From Pseudomonas mohnii (GTDB lineage Bacteria; Pseudomonadota; Gammaproteobacteria; Pseudomonadales; Pseudomonadaceae): a DNA stretch of 64,000 bases. The position numbers were made by a program, and so were the translations under genes. The stretch is from NCBI RefSeq assembly GCF_900105115.1, contig NZ_FNRV01000001.1, forward strand, positions 3,271,501 to 3,335,500, read 5' to 3'. Under the pieces are notes generated by a model. That model was given only the letters and a program-made list of their open reading frames with translations, did no database searches and was not told the DNA's origin. Shown here piece after piece: positions 24,353 through 34,209 of this stretch (positions within the stretch are counted from its first letter, which is position 1; the number at the start of each line of letters is the position of its first letter).

Positions 24353-24380
24353 ATAGTACAGTATTAAAATATGCTGTCAA
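24353..24380 (-). promoter_or_regulatory. rRNA P1-type sigma-70 promoter
   Basis: On the minus strand a perfect -35 TTGACA (24380-24375) is followed after 16 bases by TACTAT (24358-24353). The sequence just after the -10, TTTGCCTCCCGC, is a GC-rich discriminator, as expected for a stringently controlled rRNA promoter. Transcription should start near 24346. Confidence 0.8.
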
Positions 24381-24825
24381 CCCCCCCATCTATAATTCGT
24401 CCAGCGAGCTGGCCGTGCACACTGGCAGCAGATGTGGACTGACGGATTTGGCGAATACCCGATGGCCGTGGTGGTCGCCGACGATGCTGAGGCGATGTTG
24501 TGCAGGCCGGTTTCGCCTTGCTGCATTTCACCCGTATGGGCTCTTGGTGATTTCGTTCGCGAAACGTCGGCCAAGTACTTGGCCGAGGACTGACCATAGA
24601 CCAGTGTGATGTGCATTTGCGCCAGTTGCGATGACAGGTTGCGGCGCTCGCTCTACTGTTCGAGCACGAAACCTGTGGTGTGCGCTGAAAGGTTGTTCAA
24701 GCACACCCACTGATCACCAATGTGTTGGGGCGCAGATTAGCGTGAGGCGTCTTAATACCGCTCTTCGCAACACATCAGAGATACTCATAAACTCAGCGCG
24801 CTAACCTGCTGTCAAAGCGAGCTCC
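24381..24825. other. 445 bp without a recognisable gene
   Basis: Only short overlapping open frames occur on both strands, none with a convincing start or family motif. One plus-strand frame from about 24462 (MAVVVADDAEAML...) stops after 43 codons. This may be debris between the rRNA promoter and the next island. Confidence 0.5.
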
Positions 24826-26019
24826 TCACGATGTCAAAAAATCCTCAGGGAAAGCCTCGCGTATTCCCATCCACAGGCCTAACCAGCTGGTTTCGACGGA
24901 GTCACTCTTAGACTTCGCCCGGCGTCGGGTCAGAATTTTCAACTCACTTATTTCGTGCTGCTGAGCTTTCAGGGGTGAGACTTTCAACCACACAGGTTTC
25001 GAGTCACCCCAAGGGGTTTTCCACACATGCGGGGTTTCCAACTTGGCGGCCCGTACTGACACATGGGCAGGTGCGGAGTCTCGCCGGAGCACTAACCATG
25101 CCTGCAATGCCTTTCGACACTCAGCTTCAAGAGTCTTGTAGTTGTCGACTGTGAACTCAATGGCATAGTCATCCGCATCGCTTAAGCGAACACGAAACCG
25201 TCTCGTTTTTTTTTCGGCCAATCTGAGCTCACCAGTTTTGTCGGCAGCTTGCGAAATAGGTGGTTGATATTGCACTGCCCAGAGCAAACGCTCGCTACGG
25301 AGACGCAGCCGGTGGATATAAAGATAGCGGCCCAGAGTGATTGCTTGGTTACGAACCTTCCCTAGGTCACGCTGCTCGCTCTCGACCGATGCTTGGCTTT
25401 CCCGCAGCATGTCGCCCTGGATGGATAGATCTGGCGTTATGATGCCTGCTCTCTTGGCATCCGCCAGCAGTTGCAGTGCCCAAGCCGTATTGATCTGACC
25501 GACAAGCCCCACATGCAGTGGGAGCGCACCCGTCACGGCATGGTTTTCATGGCCTTCACAGGCCGAATAGGTGAAACAACCCGCTGCAGACAACCCTTTG
25601 ACCAGCAGAGCAATATGCGTGTCCAGCACGGCGACAGAGATCTTCTGACCATGCGCACGGCGTTTGAAATTGCTTGGTCGAGCGTCGATCAAATTACCAC
25701 CGGACTCCCGTTGCACATGCCATGAGCCAAACAGCTTAGCGACTTGCCAAGGCGCCAGGCACTGATCAACTGCTTCCAGGCGCAATGGCAGGCTGGTGGA
25801 CGGCGTTTTTTTTAGGCCACCCAGATCGAGTTGCGCGAGCATTTCCCGAAGAAACTCACTGTCCGCCTGGTCATGACCGACTTGTTGACGGCGACGACTA
25901 CCGCCATGGTCATCGCGTAAAAAAGCATTATCCGTCAAGTAGATATCTTGACCGTTGGTTTCTATTAGAAACCCTCGATCTAATAGTGCAGACGAGAGGA
26001 GGGTGGAGAGATCACTCAT
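24826..26019 (-). CDS. Protein of unknown function, partner of WYL regulator and AAA+ ATPase
   Basis: I do not recognise this 397-aa protein. It is soluble, with no signal or membrane segment. The central part (about residues 150-210) contains the segment GLSAAGCFTYSACEGHENHAVTG with scattered Cys and His residues. The C-terminal third is rich in basic residues (RRRAKSKSDS). The open frame extends 59 codons further upstream into the WYL gene, but the start at 26019 (MSDLSTLLSSALLDRGF) has a CTGGAG ribosome-binding site and leaves a 73-bp gap after the WYL stop. It is the third gene of an apparent three-gene unit. Confidence 0.75.
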   Translation of the reverse strand: MSDLSTLLSSALLDRGFLIETNGQDIYLTDNAFLRDDHGGSRRRQQVGHDQADSEFLREMLAQLDLGGLKKTPSTSLPLRLEAVDQCLAPWQVAKLFGSWHVQRESGGNLIDARPSNFKRRAHGQKISVAVLDTHIALLVKGLSAAGCFTYSACEGHENHAVTGALPLHVGLVGQINTAWALQLLADAKRAGIITPDLSIQGDMLRESQASVESEQRDLGKVRNQAITLGRYLYIHRLRLRSERLLWAVQYQPPISQAADKTGELRLAEKKTRRFRVRLSDADDYAIEFTVDNYKTLEAECRKALQAWLVLRRDSAPAHVSVRAAKLETPHVWKTPWGDSKPVWLKVSPLKAQQHEISELKILTRRRAKSKSDSVETSWLGLWMGIREAFPEDFLTS

Positions 26020-26092
26020 TGAAAGCTCCAGAAAAGCCTTATGCTGCAGTAGAGGGCATGGTCGTGAAGAACGAGCTATTCGTAGCTGTAGG

Positions 26093-27130
26093 CTAAGTAC
26101 AGGCCTCTTGGCCCACCTCGTGACAACCCTCGTACTGAGCCGCCGCTTGTTTGAGTTTTGTGGCGATCTGCTCACGCAGATATTGCGGTGCTTCAACTAT
26201 CAGAGCGTCGCCTTGGGAGAGAATCCACCACTGCAATTGCCACGTATCACTGATAGTTGCCCGCAGACGGTAACCCTCCGTGAGTTTTTCCAGGGTCATA
26301 TCGGATGACAGAGGTGTCTCCCGAAGCAGGCGCACTAGGCTGTCACTGAGCCGTGCCTGCAGGCTGATTTTGGCAGTACTGCCAAACTGAAGAGCATTAC
26401 TGGCCAGGTATTCCTGCAAATCGAAGCCATCCAGGCCCTGAGCGGGACTCGGCAGAGTTTCGGCCTGACGAAAACGATGGATAGCGTACTGGCGGACATC
26501 GGCATAGGGTGGCGCGGTACCAATCAGATAAGTGATGGGCCCCCGCTGCACCAAGGCGAGAGGATTGAGAACCATCTCCCGTTCTTTATCATTGTGGGCC
26601 GAGTAATAGCGGCATTGCAGTTGTTTTTCCTGCAGCAAAGCAGCCCGCAAGGTTTCCAGGATGTTGTCTGGCGTATTCGGTGGCAGAAGGCTCATATCGG
26701 GGCTGACACTCGCAACTTTGCCTAGCCAGCGTACTGTCTGGTTGTCCTCCGCCAGGCTTTCCAGTTTTTTCCTGGCGAACCGGAAGCGCGGTTCCAATGC
26801 CCTCAACATGCTACCTGGCAAGAGCGGTCGGATCGCATCTTCGACCAAGACGAGACTCAGGGCCTCGCCCATGCTTATGCCTGGCAAGCTCACACTGGCC
26901 CCCTCAGCCCAGTACCATCCATAAGGGGTGCCTTTATCGTTACACTGCAGCGGGAATAGTCTGGATAGCGCGACCAGGTCACGCTCGATGGTGCGCTTAC
27001 TGATTTGGTATCCAGCCTCCTGCATTCCATCAAGCAATTCCGTCGTGGTAAGCCCTGGGCTACGAGAAGGGATTTTCTGCAGTAAATCCCATTGCCGGGT
27101 TGTGGCGTCGTGTACTGATGAAGATGGCAA
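26093..27130 (-). CDS. WYL-domain transcriptional regulator
   Basis: The N-terminal winged helix (about residues 12-70, TTTELLDGMQEAGYQISKRTIERDLVAL) is followed by a WYL ligand-binding domain (about 150-230, QCRYYSAHNDKEREMVLNPLALVQRGPITYLIGT) and a C-terminal WCX region. WYL regulators commonly control phage defence islands. The start codon is TTG at 27130 with GGGAG upstream; the next ATG would remove the helix-turn-helix. It lies between the ATPase gene and the unknown 397-aa gene on the same strand. Confidence 0.88.
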   Translation of the reverse strand: MPSSSVHDATTRQWDLLQKIPSRSPGLTTTELLDGMQEAGYQISKRTIERDLVALSRLFPLQCNDKGTPYGWYWAEGASVSLPGISMGEALSLVLVEDAIRPLLPGSMLRALEPRFRFARKKLESLAEDNQTVRWLGKVASVSPDMSLLPPNTPDNILETLRAALLQEKQLQCRYYSAHNDKEREMVLNPLALVQRGPITYLIGTAPPYADVRQYAIHRFRQAETLPSPAQGLDGFDLQEYLASNALQFGSTAKISLQARLSDSLVRLLRETPLSSDMTLEKLTEGYRLRATISDTWQLQWWILSQGDALIVEAPQYLREQIATKLKQAAAQYEGCHEVGQEACT

Positions 27131-27280
27131 GACTGGCTCCCTGTCAGTTGTAGTGAGGCAAGCATGATGATCCTCACCAATATATGTGGCAATTGGACAT
27201 TATGGCGGCCTGGTGATGCGGACATCTGCTCGCTCTACCATTCAACCTTTTCCCAGTGGCAGGAGACCGGGTAGAAACAG

Positions 27281-29389
27281 CTAGTTCACGAAACCGATAG
27301 GGCGCTGCACGGGCATCTTGAGGCGGCTTTCCGCAAGCAGGGCTTGAGCAACCTCTTCTGCGCTGGCAAATGGCTTGAAGCGCGCGCGCCGAGCAATCAC
27401 GGCGAAATCACCTGGAGTCAAATTAGCCTCCCTCGAGAGCCGCAAACCGCTGGCTTTGGCAGGGTCCTTGAGTTTTAGGGTTTGTAGATGTGCATTGAAC
27501 AGCGTCTGGATCTGAAGGGGTTTCAGAAAGCCAAAATGAATCTTTAAATCGAATCGGCGCAACGAGGCTTCGTCGAGGTCGCACATCAGATTGGTCGAGG
27601 CGATGAACAGCCCTCGATAGCTCTCCATCTGCGTGAGCATTTCATTGACGGCCGTGACTTCCCAGCTCTGTGTGGCTTTTTTTCGATCCTGTAGGAAGCT
27701 GTCGACTTCGTCGAGCAGCAATACCGCTTGTTCCTCACTGGCCTTCTCAAAGGCCCTGGCCAGGTTCTGCTCTGTCGTGCCCACATAAGGTGAAACAAGA
27801 TCGGACACGCGCTTCACCATCAGCGGTTTCTCCAGCTCTTGGGCAATCCAGTGGCCAAAGGCCGTCTTGCCTGTCCCTGGAGGGCCATAGAAGCAAAGGC
27901 GCGCCACCGGGTGCTTGCGTAGGCCGTCAATCAATCCGTCGACGGGAAAATCCGCATTGATCAGACTCGGGGAGTAGTAGCTCGGCAGCTGCTGCACATG
28001 GTGACGGCCCAGTTGCTCGAAGCCCTGGGCTTTTAGCGTCGCATCCACCAGGCACTCGACCGTGGCATCCAGGCGCTTTCCCGCGCGTGGGTGCAGGCTA
28101 CGTGCGATGCGAGCCGCCCGGGCGATTACGGCGGGGGTCATCTCCTCATGCTCCGCCAGTTTATCCACCAGTACCTCGCTCAGACGATCGCCCCCGCACT
28201 CTCGGACAATCTGTTCCCGTTGACTCTTGGGTGGGTTTGGCAGTTCGATTACCACGTCAAAGCGGCGGATATAGGCGTTGTCCAAGCACTCAATGTCGTT
28301 GCTCAGCCAGAAGCAGGGCAGGCTGTTCTCTTCCAGCATGCGATTAATCCAGCCTTTCTGGGTTTTGCTCTTGCCAGAAAAAGGCAATGGCGAGGTGCCA
28401 AAGATGTCCTCAATTTCATCTAGTAGTAATAGGGTCTTCTGCGACTGCAATGCACTCATTGCCGAACGCAGGGCGCACAGACGCTGATGGGCGCTGACTG
28501 GGTCGCCGTCGCTGTCGGTACAGGCGATCTAATAGAGCGAAGCCCCTAGCAGGCGGGCAAGCAGGCGACTCAGTTGGGTCTTGCCGGTGCCGGGCGGACC
28601 GTACAACAGAATGTTCACGCCATGGCGACCTTCGGCTAAGGCTTTTTTCAGGTAGGTGGTGGCAATTTCAAGGGAGCGTCCCAGATGCTGGTAGTCCTTC
28701 TCGCTCAAATGGCCGAGCGGGCTGAGACGGAAGGCGTACTTGAACAGTTCAATGGGTTGCCCATGGCCGAAGCGCAACTGCTGGAGAAAGTCAGAGCTTT
28801 CAATGACCAAGCGGCTGCTCAGGGTGCTCACGGTGCAAGATCGCGCATTGACCTCAATCAGTCCGGCACGAGCTAACCGCCCCTCATTGGCCAGGTAGGG
28901 AAGAAGATCCTCTTGAGGGATGTCGATAAGTGTGGACAGTACCCTCATTGTTCGGTTGAAACCGAGCGCGCCAAGTTGGTCTGAGGCATCGTTGAGGCAG
29001 GGATCGGTATGCAGCAGTACGCAGAAAGCCAGTATGCGCTGCTCGACGGCATCCAACCCGATCAACTGGCCGAGCGCCTGTACATTCGCCTGCAGCCTGT
29101 CCGGGTAACCTACTATGGGGAACGCCAGGTCGAAGGCCAGGCGCTCGCGCTTGAGTCGGCGCAAAGCCAGCGCGGGGCTGAAATCGTCTGCATCGACCAA
29201 CTCTTGCAGGCCAAGCTCTGCAGCGATTTCATCGTCGTTGAAATGATGTCGCTGAATGAAGTTTCGGTGTCCGCCGAGATCGAGCATCAGCATAAACACC
29301 CATTTCAGTGACAGCGCACACGTATCGGAGGAGTGTGGCCCTGATGCGCGGAGGGTGGTAGAACTGGCCGAACGACGACGTATGGACAT
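27281..29389 (-). pseudogene. Tandem AAA+ ATPase interrupted by one in-frame TAG
   Basis: Read through one stop, the frame encodes a 702-aa protein with two AAA+ modules. The first Walker A is YGPPGTGKTQLSRLLARLLG near residue 265-284, and its Walker B LLLLDEIEDIF comes after the stop. The second module has YGPPGTGKTAFGHW, VLLLDEVDSF and the arginine-finger region SLRRFDLKIHF. The TAG (28531-28529) sits between GASLY and IACTDSD in the first module, where GAG (Glu) would need a single base change. Frame, spacing and similarity are otherwise intact, so this is a recent nonsense mutation, a sequencing error or a read-through case. The downstream part might restart at 28459. Confidence 0.8.
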
Positions 29390-29820
29390 GAGGCATTTCC
29401 TGTACCGAATGTAGCGTCATTCTGGCGCAGGAGCGCGTCATCTTATGTCGCAACCATATGGAAGCAGCCTCTAATCCCGTCTAGCGATAGCTGGAGATCA
29501 GGTCGCTTCGTTGCATAGTTAGGTGTAGATCAGCGCCTCGAAGTAGGCGCCTTTCTCGCGCTCAGTAACGGATGCAGAGCGGTAGGTGTTGAGCAGGGCT
29601 GCAAGGGCGGACAAAGAATTCCATTTGAATAATGGTAGGCGCCACGAGCGCCAAATCGCAGCAGTTTACCAACTCAAATAGAGGAGGGTAGCCAAAAGAA
29701 AACCCCGATAGACCAGCAGGTCTATCGGGGTTTTCTGTCCCAACTTGACGTCAGGGGCTTTGGCCAAGTCGCTTAACTTCGACCGAAGCAGCAATTAACT
29801 TTGACCACCTACAATCTGGA
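29390..29820. other. Intergenic region with a strong terminator, just outside the transposon-like end
   Basis: No gene is seen. At 29699-29736 AAAACCCCGATAGACC, AGCA, GGTCTATCGGGGTTTT is a strong bidirectional terminator with no evident upstream gene. Two TTYGACC motifs at 29779-29784 and 29801-29806 precede the repeat cluster at 29821. Confidence 0.6.
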
Positions 29821-29960
29821 TGTCGATGGGCATATTAAGTGTCATGGATACCCTAGGTGGAATCAGGGCTCCACGTGGAAAATGGGCACCATAAATGTCG
29901 CAGATGAGCCGTAATTAGTGTCGTTTTGCGGTTATTTGACCATATTAAATGTCGTTTCCG
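29821..29960. repeat. Direct-repeat cluster resembling a Tn7/Tn5053-type transposon end
   Basis: Four imperfect direct repeats lie at about 29828-29846 (GGCATATTAAGTGTCATGG), 29885-29903 (GGCACCATAAATGTCGCAG), 29907-29926 (AGCCGTAATTAGTGTCGTTT) and 29937-29956 (TGACCATATTAAATGTCGTT). The outermost copy is preceded by TGTCGA at 29821. The layout (terminal TGT, then TGNC-N-ATTAA-N-TGTCG units) is that of TnsB/TniA binding sites in the ends of this transposon group. The orientation means the element extends to the right. The flanking CTGGA (29816-29820) would be one target duplication. No opposite end was found. Confidence 0.65.
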
Positions 29961-30036
29961 GAACCGGCATCCTTACCATACTGAAGGAGCTTGCTGCCTG
30001 CATCCAAAATCGAAATCCAAGGGACCGACTGTGCTG

Positions 30037-32409
30037 CTAGAGCAAGTCCATAGTGGCTAGAGAGTCAGCCATTCGGTATCCCATCGCTTTGTACCCCGCC
30101 TGCCGCTTATCCCACATCCTCATCAACGCGACATTACCCGCGTCTACAAAGTCAATCACTCGCACGTCGGCCTTATCGGCATGCGCTCGATGTAACCGGC
30201 CTGCGTATTGCTGAAGAATTCCTTTCCAAGAGATAGGCATTGCCAGCACCAATGTGTCCAATGCTGGATGGTCGAAGCCTTCACCAACTAGCTTTCCAGT
30301 TGCAACGAGGACGCGTGGAGCATCAGGTGGCAGCGAGTCAAGATCGTGCATGCGGGCGATTCGCTGCTTTTTTGGCACACGCCCATGAAGTGTAAAAAGG
30401 TTGTGCACGCGCCCCTTCAATTCAGTCTCAAGTGCATCCACATGTTCAGTACGCTCAGTCAGCACCAAAATCTTCCTACCTTGGCTAAAGGCTAGCTCAA
30501 CCTCGGAGACAATTTTGGCTGTACGCTCGACATCGTCGGCTAAACGTCGAAATACATCCTGAATCCCTGAGCCATCGGGGACGACAATGGGCTTGGAAAG
30601 TAATCGGGGCACCACAGACAAATCATGAGGGGCACTTGCCGGTCGAGTAGCAGAGTGCCGGACCGGTCCGCATTGCATAAAGATGATAGGTTGCTGCCCA
30701 TCACGTCGTATTGGAGTTGCTGTAAGTCCCACCACATACCTTGCAACAGCACTTCTCAGTAACGACTCGAACGAGACCGCTGACACGTGATGGCACTCAT
30801 CAACTATGATCTGGCCGTAGTTTTTTACCGTATCGCTGACCTCACCTTTTCGCGATAAAGACTGCATTACAGCGATATCGATGACACCTGTGGGTTTAGC
30901 CTTTCCACCACCGATAGTACCCACGACTTCATTGCCAACACCCAGAAATGCATGCAAACGCTCTTGCCATTGCCGTAGCAGCTCAGTCCTATGCACGAGC
31001 ACCAATGTATTAACACTACGCTTCGCTATCAACGCGGCGGCAGTTACGGTTTTGCCAAATGCTGTCGGCGCACACAGAATACCGACGTCATGACTAAGCA
31101 TCGAGCTGACCGCAACTTCCTGATCAGAACGCAACGTGCCGAGAAAACTCACGTCGATGGGGTCACCCGCAAAGCGTTCATCTTGGAATTCAGCGGTGAT
31201 TCCATTTTCCTCCAGAAGCTCCAGAGCTGCATCCAAGCATCCACGTGGTAAGGCGATGTGTTTAGGGAAATTTTGCGCGCAGCCAATGATCCGAGGCTTG
31301 TTCCAGACGGACATTCGCATTGCCTGGGCTTTGTAAAACTCAGGGTTTTGAAATGCCGCGAGTCGGACAAGCTGGTTTGCCAAGGGTTGCGGTAACTCCG
31401 ATTTTTCGAAGTACACCAGGTTTGCCAATGTGATACGGAGAGACGCAGGTAACGGGCAAGTCAACTTATGCGATCTCGTATCGCGGCCTTTCCAAGGCTC
31501 TGCATCCCCCTCGTCCTCGACATACGCGACGCCTACAGGATCACGGTTACCCATCGCCCGGATAATAGCCGGCTCAATATCCCCAGGGCTCATCCGCTGA
31601 ACGGAGGCTAGAAAGGCCCATTGATCGGAATGAGGTTCCAGTGACTCATCTACAAATACGCTGTTATTTTGCGCCCTTGCACGCTTTTGCAAAGGCAGAG
31701 CAATGAGGTTCCCAAAGCCACCCTTCGGCATATAGTCCTGGTTTGGAAACAGTCGATCATAGGAACTGAGTGCCAATTGGCGAGTACGCTCACAGGCATG
31801 ACTGATGATCGAAGCACCTAGGCGGCGTGCATCAAAAGCAGAAACATTACGGTCGAAAAAAATCCACGCATGAGCACCATTGCCTGAGCGTGAAATCTCC
31901 AATGCCACTGGGACATTTAGCTCATGACACGACTGAACAAAAGCTCGGGCATCATCACGCCATTCAGCTTCATCGAAGTCGACGGCCAGAAAGTAACAGG
32001 TGTCATCAGGGAGCAAAGGATAGATACCAACCACCACGTCGCCTGCCAAGTGACGAAAAATCACCTCATCAGTCAGCGGCAGCAATTGACGATTGCCGCA
32101 ATCGCCACATTTGATTCGCGGCTTCTCACAAACCCCAGGGCGCCATTCGTTAGCACAGGCTGGCGCGTATCCTGACTTGCCGGCCCTACTTTCCCAACGG
32201 ATGGGATAAACGTCGGCTCTACCGCGAAACAGGTTTCTGAATAGGTCAACCTTGGCATCTGTATTGAGCAGCCGCGAAGCCTCAATTTGAGCAACCGGTA
32301 TCTTCACCGGCTCAACAGGCAGGTGCCAATCAATCCCATGAGCGTCAAGCAAGGCAATTAGCCTCGCGTTCTCAGCTTGTAATGTCGCCAGCAGATTGGC
32401 GTCTGTCAC
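30037..32409 (-). CDS. TOTE-type archaeo-eukaryotic primase fused to SF2 helicase
   Basis: This 790-aa conflict-system protein has two parts. The primase part shows a zinc ribbon (Cys85, Cys94, Cys101, Cys104), the catalytic DFD at 144-146 in FLAVDFDEAEW, and the SGNGAHAW motif with His180. The helicase part has Walker A CAPTAFGKT (446-454), DECH at 537-540, GLTATP at 561-566 and motif VI QYAGRLHR near 740. A coiled N-terminus (LLATLQAENARLIALL) is common in this family. I see no clear C-terminal nuclease. It ends an operon with Nmad3 and Nmad2. TOTE systems are predicted, not fully proven, to act against invading nucleic acid. Confidence 0.85.
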   Translation of the reverse strand: MTDANLLATLQAENARLIALLDAHGIDWHLPVEPVKIPVAQIEASRLLNTDAKVDLFRNLFRGRADVYPIRWESRAGKSGYAPACANEWRPGVCEKPRIKCGDCGNRQLLPLTDEVIFRHLAGDVVVGIYPLLPDDTCYFLAVDFDEAEWRDDARAFVQSCHELNVPVALEISRSGNGAHAWIFFDRNVSAFDARRLGASIISHACERTRQLALSSYDRLFPNQDYMPKGGFGNLIALPLQKRARAQNNSVFVDESLEPHSDQWAFLASVQRMSPGDIEPAIIRAMGNRDPVGVAYVEDEGDAEPWKGRDTRSHKLTCPLPASLRITLANLVYFEKSELPQPLANQLVRLAAFQNPEFYKAQAMRMSVWNKPRIIGCAQNFPKHIALPRGCLDAALELLEENGITAEFQDERFAGDPIDVSFLGTLRSDQEVAVSSMLSHDVGILCAPTAFGKTVTAAALIAKRSVNTLVLVHRTELLRQWQERLHAFLGVGNEVVGTIGGGKAKPTGVIDIAVMQSLSRKGEVSDTVKNYGQIIVDECHHVSAVSFESLLRSAVARYVVGLTATPIRRDGQQPIIFMQCGPVRHSATRPASAPHDLSVVPRLLSKPIVVPDGSGIQDVFRRLADDVERTAKIVSEVELAFSQGRKILVLTERTEHVDALETELKGRVHNLFTLHGRVPKKQRIARMHDLDSLPPDAPRVLVATGKLVGEGFDHPALDTLVLAMPISWKGILQQYAGRLHRAHADKADVRVIDFVDAGNVALMRMWDKRQAGYKAMGYRMADSLATMDLL

Positions 32410-32537
32410 AGCTTTCCACCTCTACCATGCAGAACCAGCGCACAACCCAGCGCTGCTGACCTCAATCCAACAGAAACATAGCGGTTATCAAAAGTCCAAG
32501 ATTCTGATCTCGCATCCACGATGCTTGAGCGGCGTCT

Positions 32538-33395
32538 CTAATGTCCAACGACTTCAAGCAGTCCCTTAATCCACGCGATGGGCTCCGGCTTTCCTTTGGA
32601 GTCAAACACAAACTCTTGCCCTCGCGCTGCGCTTTTGAGAAGACAGAATTCCCCATCGGAAGTCCAACGATTCAGGTCTGGATGGAAGCTCAACATAGAT
32701 ATTCCGTCACTAGGGAACAACCAAGACGGCAACCGCCATCGAGTTGGATTCTTGGCACCTGGTGCTGTGAGCATCAGGGCTTCATGAATACGGGGAAACA
32801 CCCCTGCACCAGGAGTATTCGTCAGCTGCCCATCAAAAACCAAACGGTCAGCTGCCAAATACAGTGTGTTCGCCTTGTCTTTACCATAAGAGAAATGGGG
32901 GTGATAGCGCGCCCAGGGAATGGCCGTATCAGCTAAATCATCCACTTTCAAAACTTCTCCGATTTGAAGCCATCCCCAAATAACGTGCCGAGCGGGTTCA
33001 CTTCTAATGAATCGCCAGACACCATCAATTTTTTCGACGGTTCGGAAAGAACCAAAAAAAATGAAGATATCCCCAGCTTGTACCTTTTGATTGAGCAGGT
33101 GCCCCTGTGCACTACCAGTCTGACCGAGTAGAGGCCGCCATCCAGGCCGCCGTTTCAACGCTGTGTGACGCAAATCGGGATCCAGATGGGCGAAATGTCG
33201 CATACGCTTCGGATCATCTGTTAATTGCGCAACCAGCTCGCCCACATCAAGCCCATCGAACTGGATATCGGAATATCCAATAGACGAAGCTTTGTCTGGA
33301 ATAGGTAGGGAAAACAAGCGTCCATCCGGTAGGATTGGACTGGGGCAACCACCGGCAGCTGAATCAAAACCCTTTCGACTTAAGATGATCCGCAT
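32538..33395 (-). CDS. Nmad3-like nucleotide-modification-associated protein
   Basis: The N-terminus MRIILSRKGFDSAAGGCPSP followed by ILPDGRLFSLPIPD is the hallmark of nucleotide modification associated domain 3. The start at 33395 fits this; 16 upstream codons of open frame are not used. The length is 285 aa. The family is found in gene clusters for modified DNA bases, but its reaction is unknown. The gene overlaps the Nmad2 stop by 16 bp and precedes the TOTE primase-helicase by 128 bp, so the three are probably cotranscribed. Confidence 0.8.
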   Translation of the reverse strand: MRIILSRKGFDSAAGGCPSPILPDGRLFSLPIPDKASSIGYSDIQFDGLDVGELVAQLTDDPKRMRHFAHLDPDLRHTALKRRPGWRPLLGQTGSAQGHLLNQKVQAGDIFIFFGSFRTVEKIDGVWRFIRSEPARHVIWGWLQIGEVLKVDDLADTAIPWARYHPHFSYGKDKANTLYLAADRLVFDGQLTNTPGAGVFPRIHEALMLTAPGAKNPTRWRLPSWLFPSDGISMLSFHPDLNRWTSDGEFCLLKSAARGQEFVFDSKGKPEPIAWIKGLLEVVGH

Positions 33396-34054
33396 CGACG
33401 TTCTCCACAGGGAGTTCTGGTCAGCACTTCGTCTTCCGGCCAATTCGTCGGGTTGCTATGTCGCCCTGGCTGATAGCAGTCTTTAATGTATTGGATGAAA
33501 CGCAAGGCCTGTTCAGGTGGCGTCAAACGCCCGTGTGCTGACTGCCCCTTCGGTAACCATGGCCGACACTCGGCGGGAATGCTAATTGCGTGAGCGCCAA
33601 AGTAGTAAAACGTATCTGCCACCAAAACGTACTGACCTGAAATATCTCGTTTTAGGTCGAATACGCTAGGCCCAGAATCGGCCCAGTGGTTTGGATTCTT
33701 GAGTTGTTCGAAGTGTGAAAACTCGCATGCGCCAGTTACTAAGGGACGGTAGATATTGTCTCCTGCCTTGGGTACAGGCCCAGACAATTGCATGTCCGGA
33801 ATCTTGTCTTGAAAACGAGGATCGTTGAAGTAATCACGCAAATGACGCTTCTCGCCAACCCGCATAAGGTAAATCAATCGCTCTTCACCGACGCGATCAC
33901 CGGTCAGTGCCATTGACGTGAAACCTGCAATCCATTGACCTACATGCTTGGCCCGACGCATCATGGGTTTACAGGTCGCAAGGGTAAGTGTCCAACCAAA
34001 CGGGTTAGGTGCGAATCCAGTGTCATGAGTCATCTTGTAGCTGAACAACTGCAT
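33380..34054 (-). CDS. Nmad2-like nucleotide-modification-associated protein
   Basis: The start MQLFSYKMTHDTGFAPNPFG and the segment LTLATCKPMMRR are typical of nucleotide modification associated domain 2 proteins, which begin with YKMTHDTGFAPNP and are found with modified-base systems. The start at 34054 has an AAGGAGG ribosome-binding site; 24 upstream codons of open frame are excluded. The length is 224 aa. No catalytic mechanism is known for the family. It overlaps Nmad3. Confidence 0.8.
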   Translation of the reverse strand: MQLFSYKMTHDTGFAPNPFGWTLTLATCKPMMRRAKHVGQWIAGFTSMALTGDRVGEERLIYLMRVGEKRHLRDYFNDPRFQDKIPDMQLSGPVPKAGDNIYRPLVTGACEFSHFEQLKNPNHWADSGPSVFDLKRDISGQYVLVADTFYYFGAHAISIPAECRPWLPKGQSAHGRLTPPEQALRFIQYIKDCYQPGRHSNPTNWPEDEVLTRTPCGERRCGSS

Positions 34055-34209
34055 CAGGGCCTCCTTACTCGATGAGTCCACAACCCCAAGGGTAACCAAC
34101 GTCGCATCGGTAAACCGCTCTATCAACCCGGATTCGTAGTCGAGCTTCGGAGAGTTCTCAGACGGTCATGATCACGAGATGAGCTGGTCAATTCCGAAGC
34201 AAATGGCTG

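Noticed and set aside
24362..24710. Overlapping short frames upstream of the rRNA promoter as possible genes
   Set aside because: Starts lack ribosome-binding sites and the sequences lack family resemblance; probably non-coding debris.
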